Shown here piece by piece: positions 57,108-64,000 of a DNA stretch of 64,000 bases. Under the pieces are notes generated by a model. That model was not told where the DNA came from, made no database searches, and worked only from the letters and a program-made list of their open reading frames with translations. The translations under genes were made by a program, and so were the position numbers. Location: NCBI GenBank assembly GCA_963728835.1, contig CAVSKZ010000001.1:1-64000 (forward strand), in the 5' to 3' direction. The DNA is from VRUE01 sp963728835. GTDB lineage: Bacteria; Actinomycetota; Thermoleophilia; Solirubrobacterales; 70-9. How positions within the stretch are numbered: position 1 is the stretch's first letter; every line of letters starts with the position of its first letter.

Positions 57108-57758
57108 TTAGCTTGGGTCAGCTGGGTAGTCGGGGTCGCCCGGGAGGACTACTCGGTGCTCTTCGGCTGAGCCGATTACCTTGGGGAGGATGGGTTGTAC
57201 CGGGCGGTTGCGGTGGGCCGTCATTGCCGCGTCGGCGGTGGGGAACTCCGATAGGAGCTCGAGCTGTTTGATGGTTGGGAAGGCGAGGACGAGCTCGCCG
57301 GCTGTTTGGGCCTCCAGGGCGCGGGTGGGCTCGAACCAGGCGGCGTCGGTGGTCTCCACGCCGTCGGGCTTCGGTGGAGTGTGGGCCGGCGCGAGGGCGA
57401 GGAAGAACCAGGCGTCGAAGCGGCGCGAGACCACCTCGGGGGTGATCCAGCGCGAGAAGGGGATCAGCTCCTCCTCAGCCGGCAGGGCGATCCCGGCCTC
57501 CTCCTCCAGCTCGCGCACCGCGCAGGCCTTGAACCGCTCTTCGTCCTCACCGTCCCCGTCGTCCACCGACCCGCCGGGAAAGACCCACACCCCAGGCATG
57601 AATCGAGCCTCCTCGGTCCGCTTCAGCAGGAGAACCTCCAAAGCTCTCTCCGAGTGCTTCCCCCCGCGCCGCAGCAGCACAACAGAAGCTGCAGGCCGAG
57701 GCTCGCTCGGCTCCCCGAGATTCGGTGCCTCCGCCGACCCGCGCCTGCGCTCGTCCAT
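57108..57758 (-). CDS. Nudix hydrolase
   Basis: 216 residues from ATG 57758, 7 nt after TAGGGT (57779 is an alternative). Nudix box GGSVDDGDGEDEERFKACAV then RELEEEAGI. Type resembles NUDT7/NUDT19-like enzymes (PGVWVFPGGSVDDGD), acting on nucleoside diphosphates or CoA-type substrates. Flanked on both sides by inverted copies of the same palindromic repeat. Confidence 0.88.
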   Translation of the reverse strand: MDERRRGSAEAPNLGEPSEPRPAASVVLLRRGGKHSERALEVLLLKRTEEARFMPGVWVFPGGSVDDGDGEDEERFKACAVRELEEEAGIALPAEEELIPFSRWITPEVVSRRFDAWFFLALAPAHTPPKPDGVETTDAAWFEPTRALEAQTAGELVLAFPTIKQLELLSEFPTADAAMTAHRNRPVQPILPKVIGSAEEHRVVLPGDPDYPADPS

Positions 57759-57781
57759 AGCTCTGACCCTACCCCGCATCT

Positions 57782-57869
57782 CGCGCGGGTGGTGTGGGGT
57801 AGGGGGGTCGAGGACGGGCGCCGTGCGCCCGCCCGCAGCGCCCCCCTACCCCACGACAGGACCCGCGCG
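57782..57869 (-). repeat. CCTGT-bulge palindromic repeat, copy D (inverted)
   Basis: Read on the minus strand: outer stem CGCGCGGGT/ACCCGCGCG (57861-57869 with 57782-57790), internal loop CCTGT (57856-57860) against CC (57791-57792), inner stem 57794-57807 with 57841-57854 perfect, loop with TGCGGGCGGG. Inner stem differs from copy C (GTGGGGTAGGGGGG) but stays paired. Confidence 0.92.
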
Positions 57870-57870
57870 C

Positions 57871-59175
57871 CTAAGCGGCCTGGGCCAGCTGGGGAGCGGA
57901 CGCGCACGCTGCTGTGATCGACTCCCCGACGATCGCGACGAGGCTGCGCAGCTCCCCCTCGGAGATCGAAAGCGGCGGCATCAGCACGACGACGTCGCTG
58001 AGGGGGCGGACGATCGCGCCGCGCTTGCGGGCCTCGAGGGTGACCCTGTGGCCCATGCGCAGGGCGGGGTCGTGCTCGCCGAGGTCGATGCCGACCATGA
58101 CGCCCCGGGCGCGCACCTCCGACACCTCGGGCATCGCCTCGACCTCGTCGAGCAGATCGCGCAAGAGCTCGATCTTCGGTTGCAGGCGGCCCAGCGTGTC
58201 CTCGTCCTCGAAGGCGTCGAGGTTGGCCAGCGCGGCGGCGCAGGCGAGCGGGTTGCCGGTGTAGGTGTGCCCGTGGAAGAAGGTGCGGTACTCCTCGGGG
58301 GCGCCGAGGAAGCCCTCGTAGATGCCCTCCGTCGCCAGCGTTGCCGCCAGCGGCAGGTAGCCGCCGGTGAGGCCCTTGGCAAGGCAGAGGAGGTCGGGAG
58401 CGACGTCCTCCTGCTCGCAGGCGAGCATCGTCCCGGTGCGGCCGAAGCCGGTCGCCACCTCGTCGCAGATCAGCAGCACGCCGAAGCGGTCGCAGAGCTC
58501 GCGCACGGCGCGCAGATAGCCGGGGGGGTGGAGCAGCATCCCCGCCGCGCCCTGCACCAGCGGCTCGACGATCACCGCGGCGATCTCCTCTTCGTGGACC
58601 GCGAGGACCCGCTCGAGGTCGGCAGCCTCGCCGGGCTCGGCCGCGTGCGCCTGGAAGAGCAGCGGCCGGTAGGTGGAGTGGAAGAGGTCGATGCCGCCGA
58701 CCGATACCGAGCCGATCGTGTCGCCGTGGTAGGACTCGCGCAGGTGGACGAAGGAGGTGCGGCGGGCGTGCTGTCCGCCGCGCTGCTGCTGGTACTGGAA
58801 GGCCATCTTCAGCGCGATCTCGACCGCGGTCGAGCCGGACTCCGAGTAGAAGACGCGAGAGAGGCCTGCCGGCGCGAGGTCGACGAGGCGGCCGGCGAGC
58901 TCGGCCGCGCCGGGGTGGGAGAGGCCGAGCATGGTCGAGTGCGCGACCTTGCCGAGCTGATCGGTCACCGCGGCGTCGATTCCCGGGTGCCGGTGGCCGT
59001 GGACGGTGCACCACAGCGAGGAGACCCCGTCCAGGTAGCGCTGCCCCCGGTCGTCGACGAGGTAGGACCCCTCGCCGCGCTCGATCAGCAGCGGCTCTTC
59101 CTCGCACCACGCCTGCTGCTGCGTGAACGGGTGCCAGAGATGGTCGCGGTCGAGCTGAGCGTAATCGGCCGACAT
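57871..59175 (-). CDS. bioA: Adenosylmethionine-8-amino-7-oxononanoate aminotransferase
   Basis: 434-residue PLP enzyme of biotin synthesis, converting KAPA to DAPA with S-adenosylmethionine. Start at MSADYAQLDRDHLWHPFTQQ. Seen: SLWCTVHGHRHPGID, FYSESGSTAVEIALKMAFQY, YHGDTIGSVSVGG, ICDEVATGFGRTG, PLP-Lys in CLAKGLTGGYLP, FFHGHTYTGNPLACA. Separated from bioD-bioF by the desaturase genes; repeat copy D ends at its stop codon. Confidence 0.96.
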   Translation of the reverse strand: MSADYAQLDRDHLWHPFTQQQAWCEEEPLLIERGEGSYLVDDRGQRYLDGVSSLWCTVHGHRHPGIDAAVTDQLGKVAHSTMLGLSHPGAAELAGRLVDLAPAGLSRVFYSESGSTAVEIALKMAFQYQQQRGGQHARRTSFVHLRESYHGDTIGSVSVGGIDLFHSTYRPLLFQAHAAEPGEAADLERVLAVHEEEIAAVIVEPLVQGAAGMLLHPPGYLRAVRELCDRFGVLLICDEVATGFGRTGTMLACEQEDVAPDLLCLAKGLTGGYLPLAATLATEGIYEGFLGAPEEYRTFFHGHTYTGNPLACAAALANLDAFEDEDTLGRLQPKIELLRDLLDEVEAMPEVSEVRARGVMVGIDLGEHDPALRMGHRVTLEARKRGAIVRPLSDVVVLMPPLSISEGELRSLVAIVGESITAACASAPQLAQAA

Positions 59176-59227
59176 CGGGTAGAGCGACCCTAGCCCGCTG
59201 TCCGGCGGCAGCGGCCGAGCGTGCGAC

Positions 59228-59261
59228 TTGACACACAAACCTCTACATCGATCTGTGTAAA
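59228..59261. promoter_or_regulatory. Candidate operator between bioA and the reductase/desaturase pair
   Basis: Imperfect palindrome TTGACACA (59228-59235) - 18 nt - TGTGTAAA (59254-59261). TGTAAAT (59256-59262) may also be the -10 box of the leaderless reductase gene (ATG 59271). Could bind a TetR-type or biotin/lipid regulator; none known. Confidence 0.4.
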
Positions 59262-59270
59262 TATCAATCA

Positions 59271-60370
59271 ATGGCGGAGCGAGGAGCACCACCGAAGGTC
59301 CCGCCCCTGAGGCGCAGGACGCTGCACGCGGTCCGCTCGCTGTTCACCCCGCTCCTGCCCGACGACTACCTCGAGCTGATCAACCCGCTCTGGTCGACGC
59401 GCGAGCTGCGCGGGCGGATCGAGCGCATCGACGCCGAGACGCCCGAAGCGGCGACCGTGCTGATCCGGCCCGGCTTCGAGTGGCCCGGCCACCGGCCCGG
59501 GCAGTACCTGCGGATCGGCGTCGTCGTCGACGGCATCCACCACTGGCGCGCCTACTCGCTGACCTCGGAGCCCGGTCGTCCGGACGGCTGCATCAGCATC
59601 ACGCCGAAGCTGGTCGAAACGGGCAAGGTCTCCCCCTACTTCGTGCGCCAGGCCAGGCCTGGAGACGTCGTCCGGCTCGGCGGCGTCGAAGGGACCTTCG
59701 TCCTCCCCGACCCGCCGCCGCGCAAGCTGCTCTTCGTCAGCGCCGGCAGCGGCATCACGCCGATCATGAGCATGCTGCGCAGCCTGCACCGCAGCGACTC
59801 GCTGGCCGACGTAGTCCACGTCCACTCCGCCCGCGAGGTCGAGGGACGTGATCTTCGCCGACCTCCTGAGCGAGATCGGCGACGCCCACGAGGGCTATGA
59901 CCTGCACCTGCGGATCACCGGCAAGCGAGGGCCGGATCGGCCCCGCCGACCTCGACCGGCTCTGCCCCGACTGGCGCGAGCGCCACGCCTTCCTCTCGGG
60001 CCCGGCGGCGATGCTCGACGCGATGAGCGAGCACTGGGAGCGCGACGGCGATCCCGGCCTGCTCCACATGGAGCGCTTCCAGCCGGTGATCGGCGGCGAG
60101 CCCGGCGAGGGCGAGGGGGGCCGCGTGCGGTTCCTCAAGAGCGGCGTCGAGGCGGGCTGCGACAGCGGCACGCCGATCCTCGTCGGCGGCGAGGAGGCGG
60201 GCGCCACGCTCCCCTTCGGCTGCCGGATGGGCATCTGCCACACCTGCGTGGGCAAGCTCTGCACGGGGGAGGTGCGCGACCTGCGCACCGGCAAGGTCCA
60301 CGGCAGCGAGGGAGAGATGATCCGCACCTGCGTCAACGCCCCCGAAGGACCGATCGAGATCGCGCTTTGA
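59271..60370 (+). CDS. Ferredoxin reductase with 2Fe-2S domain (two frameshifts in this sequence)
   Basis: About 366 residues if repaired. Domains: FAD (GQYLRIGVVVDGIHHWRAYS, SLTSEP), NAD(P)H (LLFVSAGSGITPIMSML), then a plant-type 2Fe-2S domain CRMGICHTCVGKLCTGEVRD...RTCVN. The frame shifts near 59840 and near 59930. Fits the electron supply for the desaturase next door, as in the DesA3/Rv3230c pair of mycobacteria. ATG right after an AT-rich -10 box. 19 nt before the desaturase. Confidence 0.85.
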
Positions 60371-60389
60371 AACCGACGAAAGGAAGACG

Positions 60390-61625
60390 ATGAACGCAAC
60401 GACTGTTGAGGTCGAGAGCCCGCTCGCGCACCTTTCCGAGGAGCAGCTCGAGGAATTGGCCACCGAGCTCGACGAGATCCGCGACCGGACCTTCGCCGAC
60501 CTCGGCGAACGCGACCGGCGCTACATCGAGAGCATGATCGCGATGCAGCGCCGCCTTGCGGTGATGGGACGCGTGCTGCTGCTCGGCGCCCGCTACCGCC
60601 CCGCCAAGATCGCCGGCACGGCGACGCTCTCGATGTCGAAGATCCTCGAGAACATGGAGATCGGCCACAACGTCCTGCACGGCCAGTGGGACTGGATGAA
60701 CGACCCCCAGATCAACTCCTCGACCTGGGACTGGGACACGGCCTCGACCGCCGAGGCCTGGAAGCACTCCCACAACTACGTCCACCACACCTTCACCAAC
60801 ATCCTCGGCAAGGACAAGGACCTCGGCTACGAGATCATGCGGATCGACCCGCAGCAGAAATGGCATCCGGTCTATCTCGCCCAGCCGCTCTACAACCTGC
60901 TGCTGATGGCGTTCTTCGAGTGGGGGGTGGCGCTCCACGACCTCGACTTCGAGGCGATCCGCACGGGCCGCAAGTCAAAGGCGCAGGTCAAGCGCGAGCT
61001 GGCCGGGATCCGCGAGAAGGCGAAGAGCCAGATCGTCAAGGACTACATCGCCTGGCCGCTGCTGAGCGGCCTGGCCATGGCCGCCCTCGACGCGGGCCTC
61101 GAGGCTCGCGGCGGCGGCGGGCGCCGCGGCGGGCTGGCCGGAGTCCTGAAGCGCGCTCTCGGCGGCGGCCGGAGCTCCTACCGGGCCGCGGCGACGGCTA
61201 ACGCGACGGCGAACATCGTCCGCAACGTCTGGGCCTACGCGATCATCTTTTGCGGCCACTTCCCCGACCAGACCCACACGTTCAAGCCCGAGGAGGTCGA
61301 GGACGAGAGCCGCGGAGGCTGGTACGTGCGGCAGCTGACCGGGGCGGCGAACATCGAGGGCAGCGCGCTCTTCCACGTCGCCAGCGGCAACCTCGGCTAC
61401 CAGGTCGAGCACCACCTCTTCCCGGACCTGCCGAGCACTCGCTACGCTGAGATCGCGCCGCAGGTGAAGCAGGTCTGCGAACGCTACGGCCTCCCCTACA
61501 ACAGCGGTCCCTTCGGGCAGCAGCTCGGGATGGTGCAGCGTACGATCCTGCGGCTCGCCTTCCCCGGCGGCGCGCCGCGCCCCAAGCCGGGGCCATACCG
61601 GCGGGAGGACCATCCTGCTCTGTGA
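60390..61625 (+). CDS. Membrane fatty-acid (acyl-CoA) desaturase
   Basis: 411 residues with the three His boxes: GHNVLHGQWDW, HSHNYVHHTFTN and QVEHHLFPDLP; also an insertion rich in Gly/Arg (GGGGRRGGLAGVLKRALGGG). Likely a stearoyl-CoA/acyl desaturase using electrons from the neighbouring reductase. Membrane-bound diiron enzyme. ATG with GGAAG 8 nt upstream. Confidence 0.92.
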   Translation: MNATTVEVESPLAHLSEEQLEELATELDEIRDRTFADLGERDRRYIESMIAMQRRLAVMGRVLLLGARYRPAKIAGTATLSMSKILENMEIGHNVLHGQWDWMNDPQINSSTWDWDTASTAEAWKHSHNYVHHTFTNILGKDKDLGYEIMRIDPQQKWHPVYLAQPLYNLLLMAFFEWGVALHDLDFEAIRTGRKSKAQVKRELAGIREKAKSQIVKDYIAWPLLSGLAMAALDAGLEARGGGGRRGGLAGVLKRALGGGRSSYRAAATANATANIVRNVWAYAIIFCGHFPDQTHTFKPEEVEDESRGGWYVRQLTGAANIEGSALFHVASGNLGYQVEHHLFPDLPSTRYAEIAPQVKQVCERYGLPYNSGPFGQQLGMVQRTILRLAFPGGAPRPKPGPYRREDHPAL

Positions 61626-61836
61626 TTAGCGTCTTGGGGGCAACTGGCCGTGGGACCCGCTTGAGCTCCGGCCTCGAGTGGACGGTCAACGGCTACACGC
61701 TCTCCTTCCTGGGCGTCGCGGTCACCGGTGCGATCTTCCAGGCTGCGGTGGGACCAGCTTCGCGGCAGCGTCCCCAGAGGAATTCGTCGACGCCCTCGGC
61801 CACGCGATGAGCATCTGCGCCGGGCCCGCGGCCTGA
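61622..61836 (+). pseudogene. Remnant of an MFS-type drug transporter
   Basis: Starts LSSGLEWTVNGYTLSFLGVA, where EWTVNGYTLSF recalls the first membrane span of 14-span MFS exporters, then LGVAVTGAIFQAAVG, which recalls their last one. In another frame the tail reads TSFAAASPEEFVDALGHAMS and ICAGPAA to a stop at 61834-61836, typical of their C-terminus. So N- and C-terminal ends seem joined by a large deletion. Inference from motif memory. Confidence 0.5.
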
Positions 61837-61848
61837 AACGTTGCCCCG

Positions 61849-62520
61849 ATGCTGATCCTGCTGCCGCCCTCCGAAGGCAAGGCCGAGCCCGACGGCGGCG
61901 CGCCCGTCGACCTCGATTCGCTCGTCTTCGCCACGGAGCTGAGCGAGCGGCGGGCCGAGTTGCTGGAGAGGCTGGACCCGGATCTGCAAGGAGCACCGGC
62001 CGCAGCGGCCGCCGAGGTCTACACCGGCGTCCTCTACCAGTGCCTCGACTTGCCGGGCCTGCCGGCAGCCGCCAGGCGGCGAGCGGCGAAGCGCGTCCTT
62101 ATCGCGAGCGCTCTCTGGGGATTCGTCCGGCCCGGGGACCGCATCCCTCGCTATCGGCTTCCTCCCTCGACGAAGCTCGACGGGATCGGTCCGCTCGCAG
62201 CCTGGTGGCGGGACTCGCTGCGGGCGGCGCTGCCCGACGACCCCCGCGAGACGATCGTCGACATGCGGTCGGGCCCCTACGTCGCGGCGTGGAAGCCGAA
62301 GCGGGCGACGCTGCTCGCCGTGCGGGCCTTTCGCGAGGAGGGAGGGGAACGCAAGGCGGTATCCCACATGGCCAAGGCGGTACGGGGGGAAGTCGCCCGT
62401 GCCCTCCTGCTCGCCAGGTCCGAGCCACATGACCCCGAGCAGGTTGCCGGCGTCGCGCGGGATGCCGGCTTCGAGGTCGAGTTGACCCCGGCGAGCCTCG
62501 ACGTGATCGTCTCCAGCTGA
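61849..62520 (+). CDS. yaaA: YaaA family peroxide-response protein
   Basis: 223 residues. LILLPPSEGK at the start (PxSEGK signature), LYQCLDLPGL, RVLIASALWGFVRPGDRIPR, DMRSGPYVAAW. YaaA lowers free iron damage in peroxide stress in E. coli (family knowledge). ATG 61849. Confidence 0.9.
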   Translation: MLILLPPSEGKAEPDGGAPVDLDSLVFATELSERRAELLERLDPDLQGAPAAAAAEVYTGVLYQCLDLPGLPAAARRRAAKRVLIASALWGFVRPGDRIPRYRLPPSTKLDGIGPLAAWWRDSLRAALPDDPRETIVDMRSGPYVAAWKPKRATLLAVRAFREEGGERKAVSHMAKAVRGEVARALLLARSEPHDPEQVAGVARDAGFEVELTPASLDVIVSS

Positions 62521-62530
62521 GCGTGGCGAC

Positions 62531-63246
62531 TTATGTGCCCATGTGACGCATAAAGCGCCACTCGACGCTCCAGTTGCCGGGGTCGTCCAGGTCGATCTGC
62601 CCCAGCGTCGCGACCTCCACCTCGCCGAGCGACTCGATCGTCTCGCGGTTCGAGCGCTCGATCGCGGTTGGCTCTGCCGGCCAGGGGGTGAGGACGATGG
62701 CGACGACCTCCAAGCCGACCGCCCGAGCCGCCTCGATCGTCAGCAGCGTGTGGTTGATCGTGCCGAGGCCGGGGAGGCCGCGATGACGAGGGGCAGGTCG
62801 AGGTCGGCGGCGAGGTCGCGGACGAGGTAGTCGCCGCGCAGCGGGACGAGCAGGCCGCCGACTCCCTCGCAGACGAGCACATCGGCGCTGGCTGCCGCGG
62901 CACGGGCGGCAGCGAGCAGGCGCTCAGGATCGATCTCCTCGCCGGCAAGGGCCGCGGCGAGATGCGGCGATGCCGGCGGCCCGTAGCGGTAGGGCGCGAT
63001 CTCCTCGTCACTCTGTTCTGACCCGGCCGCGATCCGCAGTACCTCATGATCCCGCCGATGGGCCGGAAACCGGACTCGGGCTCCGGTTTCCGGCCCATCG
63101 GCGGGCTGTTCGGGGTCTAGGCCGGTTACGGCGGGCTTGAAGACGGCGACGGAGCTGTCCTCCGCGGCCATGATGCGGGCGATGACGGCCGCGACCACGG
63201 TCTTGCCGACCTCGGTCCCCGTCCCGGTGACGAACACGCCGGCCAA
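62531..63246 (-). CDS. bioD: Dethiobiotin synthetase (frameshifted, with palindrome inside)
   Basis: About 239 residues if repaired; makes dethiobiotin from DAPA, CO2 and ATP. TTG start; P-loop VFVTGTGTEVGKT, AVFKPAVTGLD, CEGVGGLLVPL. One base is lost near 62777 (CCCGG run), after which the second frame reads LEVVAIVLTPWPAEPTAIER to the end. A 24 bp perfect palindrome (63051-63105) lies in frame near residues 48-65 (ADGPETGARVRFPAHR), where BioD proteins usually have a short loop. Confidence 0.88.
63051..63105. repeat. 24 bp perfect palindrome inside bioD
   Basis: 63051-63074 pairs without mismatch with 63082-63105; loop of 7 nt (63075-63081). Adds about 17 residues to BioD without stopping the frame. 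Stem and loop do not match the other repeat families here. Confidence 0.9.
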
Positions 63247-63250
63247 CGGC

Positions 63251-64000
63251 TCAGGCGGCGGCGGACACGGGCTCTGCGGCGACGCCGATCTCGCGCGCCG
63301 CGGCGCCGACCAGCTTTGCGGCCTGTTTCAGCTCGCCGGCGCGGTGGGTCGCCATCACGGTGAAGCGCAGGCGCGAGGAGCCCTCGGGCACGGTCGGCGG
63401 GCGGATGCCCTGGGCGAAGACGCCCCGCCCAAGCACCCGCTCGCAGAGCTCCATCGTCGTGCCTGCGTCGCCGACCGCGACCGGCACGATTTGAGTTGCC
63501 GAGTCGCCCACGGAGAGCCCCTCGGCGGCGAGTGCCGTGCGCAGCGCCGTCGCGTTGGCGCCGAGGCGCTCGACCCTGTCCGGATGGGCCTCGAGCAGCT
63601 CCAGCGCTGCCAGGCTCGCGGCGACGACGGTTGGCGGCGGGGCGGTGGAGAAGACGAACGGCCGTGCGGTGTTGACGAGGTACTCGGTCAGCTCGCGGCT
63701 GGTGCAGACGTAGGCTCCGTAGGAGCCGAGCGCCTTGCCGAGCGTGCCCATCACCACGTCGACTTCGCCGCTGAGGCCGGCGGCGGCGACCGAGCCGCGC
63801 CCGCCCGGTCCGAGCGCGCCGGTGGCGTGGGCCTCGTCGACCATCAGCCGGCACTTGTGGCGGCGGGCAAGCCGCGCGAGGTCCTCCAGGGGCGCGATGT
63901 CGCCGTCCATCGAGAAGACGCCGTCGGTGACGATCAGGGATGCCCGCCCCCCGGCCTCGCGCAGGCCCCAGGCGAGGTGCTCGACGTCGCCGTGACGGTA
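63251..64000 (-). CDS. bioF: 8-amino-7-oxononanoate synthase (partial)
   Basis: C-terminal 250 residues; the gene continues past 64000. Makes KAPA from pimeloyl thioester and alanine. Visible: LIVTDGVFSMDGDIAPL, DEAHATGALGPGGRG, PLP-Lys in GTLGKALGSYGAYVC, FSTAPPPTVVAA. Stop is 4 nt before the bioD start: bioF-bioD operon. Confidence 0.95.
   Translation of the reverse strand, partial: YRHGDVEHLAWGLREAGGRASLIVTDGVFSMDGDIAPLEDLARLARRHKCRLMVDEAHATGALGPGGRGSVAAAGLSGEVDVVMGTLGKALGSYGAYVCTSRELTEYLVNTARPFVFSTAPPPTVVAASLAALELLEAHPDRVERLGANATALRTALAAEGLSVGDSATQIVPVAVGDAGTTMELCERVLGRGVFAQGIRPPTVPEGSSRLRFTVMATHRAGELKQAAKLVGAAAREIGVAAEPVSAAA

Noticed and set aside
56961..57871. Nudix gene as cargo of an insertion sequence with inverted ends
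   Set aside because: The flanking repeats are hairpins with internal loops, no transposase or target-site duplication is visible, and single copies occur elsewhere in the window.
57181..59193. Plus-strand open frame of 670 codons across the Nudix gene and bioA
   Set aside because: Runs through two real genes and a palindromic repeat; no motif.

Overview
This 64 kb window is high-GC bacterial DNA. The gene content suggests an actinobacterium of the Thermoleophilia/Solirubrobacterales type, with moderate confidence. Reasons: a SigB/SigF-type sigma factor beside an RsbW-like kinase and a GAF-PP2C phosphatase, a rubredoxin, a stearoyl-CoA-type desaturase with its own ferredoxin reductase, a family of small cysteine-rich secreted proteins, and many genes whose start codon lies 2-10 nt after a GATAAT- or TAGNNT-like -10 box (predicted leaderless transcripts).

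Layout. 1-1422 is the 3' part of rpoC with a terminator. 1491-5381 holds a flavin monooxygenase, a HAD-like protein, and rpsG-rpsL on the minus strand behind a membrane-protein gene, so the usual rpsL-rpsG-fusA-tuf operon is broken and half inverted. 5400-27822 is one long plus-strand translation superoperon: fusA, tuf, S10, spc and alpha clusters, secY, adk, map, rpoA, rplQ. Its usual infA is not seen; a secreted penicillin-acylase-family gene and two large hairpins sit at that place. 27868-30000 holds two paralogous secreted Cys-rich proteins. 30128-38545 holds truA, ligA, surE, small membrane proteins, dacB, a patatin phospholipase and an acyl-CoA synthetase. 38559-39728 holds a small HTH gene, a DsbA-like protein and tRNA-Pro(CGG). 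39729-48286 is an accessory island next to the tRNA: an HTH/toxin-like pair, a 1584-residue secreted mosaic protein, orphan ORFs and VapBC. 48343-53708 holds a glycosidase-like protein, a partner-switching stress module (phosphatase, SnoaL-like, anti-sigma, sigma) and superoxide dismutase. 53744-64000 holds a GMC oxidoreductase, rubredoxin, LemA, a Nudix hydrolase, biotin genes bioA, bioD and bioF, the reductase/desaturase pair and YaaA.

Most interesting signal. A family of about 85 bp palindromic repeats shares one architecture: an outer CGCGGGT/ACCCGCG stem, a 5-nt/2-nt internal loop (CCTGT or CCCGA against CC), a variable inner stem of 14-18 bp, and a terminal loop of about 30 nt that in three copies begins TGCGGGCGGG. 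Two copies flank the Nudix gene in opposite orientation. Two more lie in frame inside rpsQ and rpsE, where they form part of long low-complexity extensions of ribosomal proteins S17 and S5. Stem sequences differ between copies but stay paired. A second family (27 bp stems, 24 nt loop) occurs twice, inverted, before rpmJ, and a third hairpin (24 bp perfect stem) sits inside bioD.

Caution: from about 29.8 kb onward at least nine genes, including essential ligA, are split by single-base indels. Either the assembly has residual indel errors there or there is real decay; ligA argues for errors.
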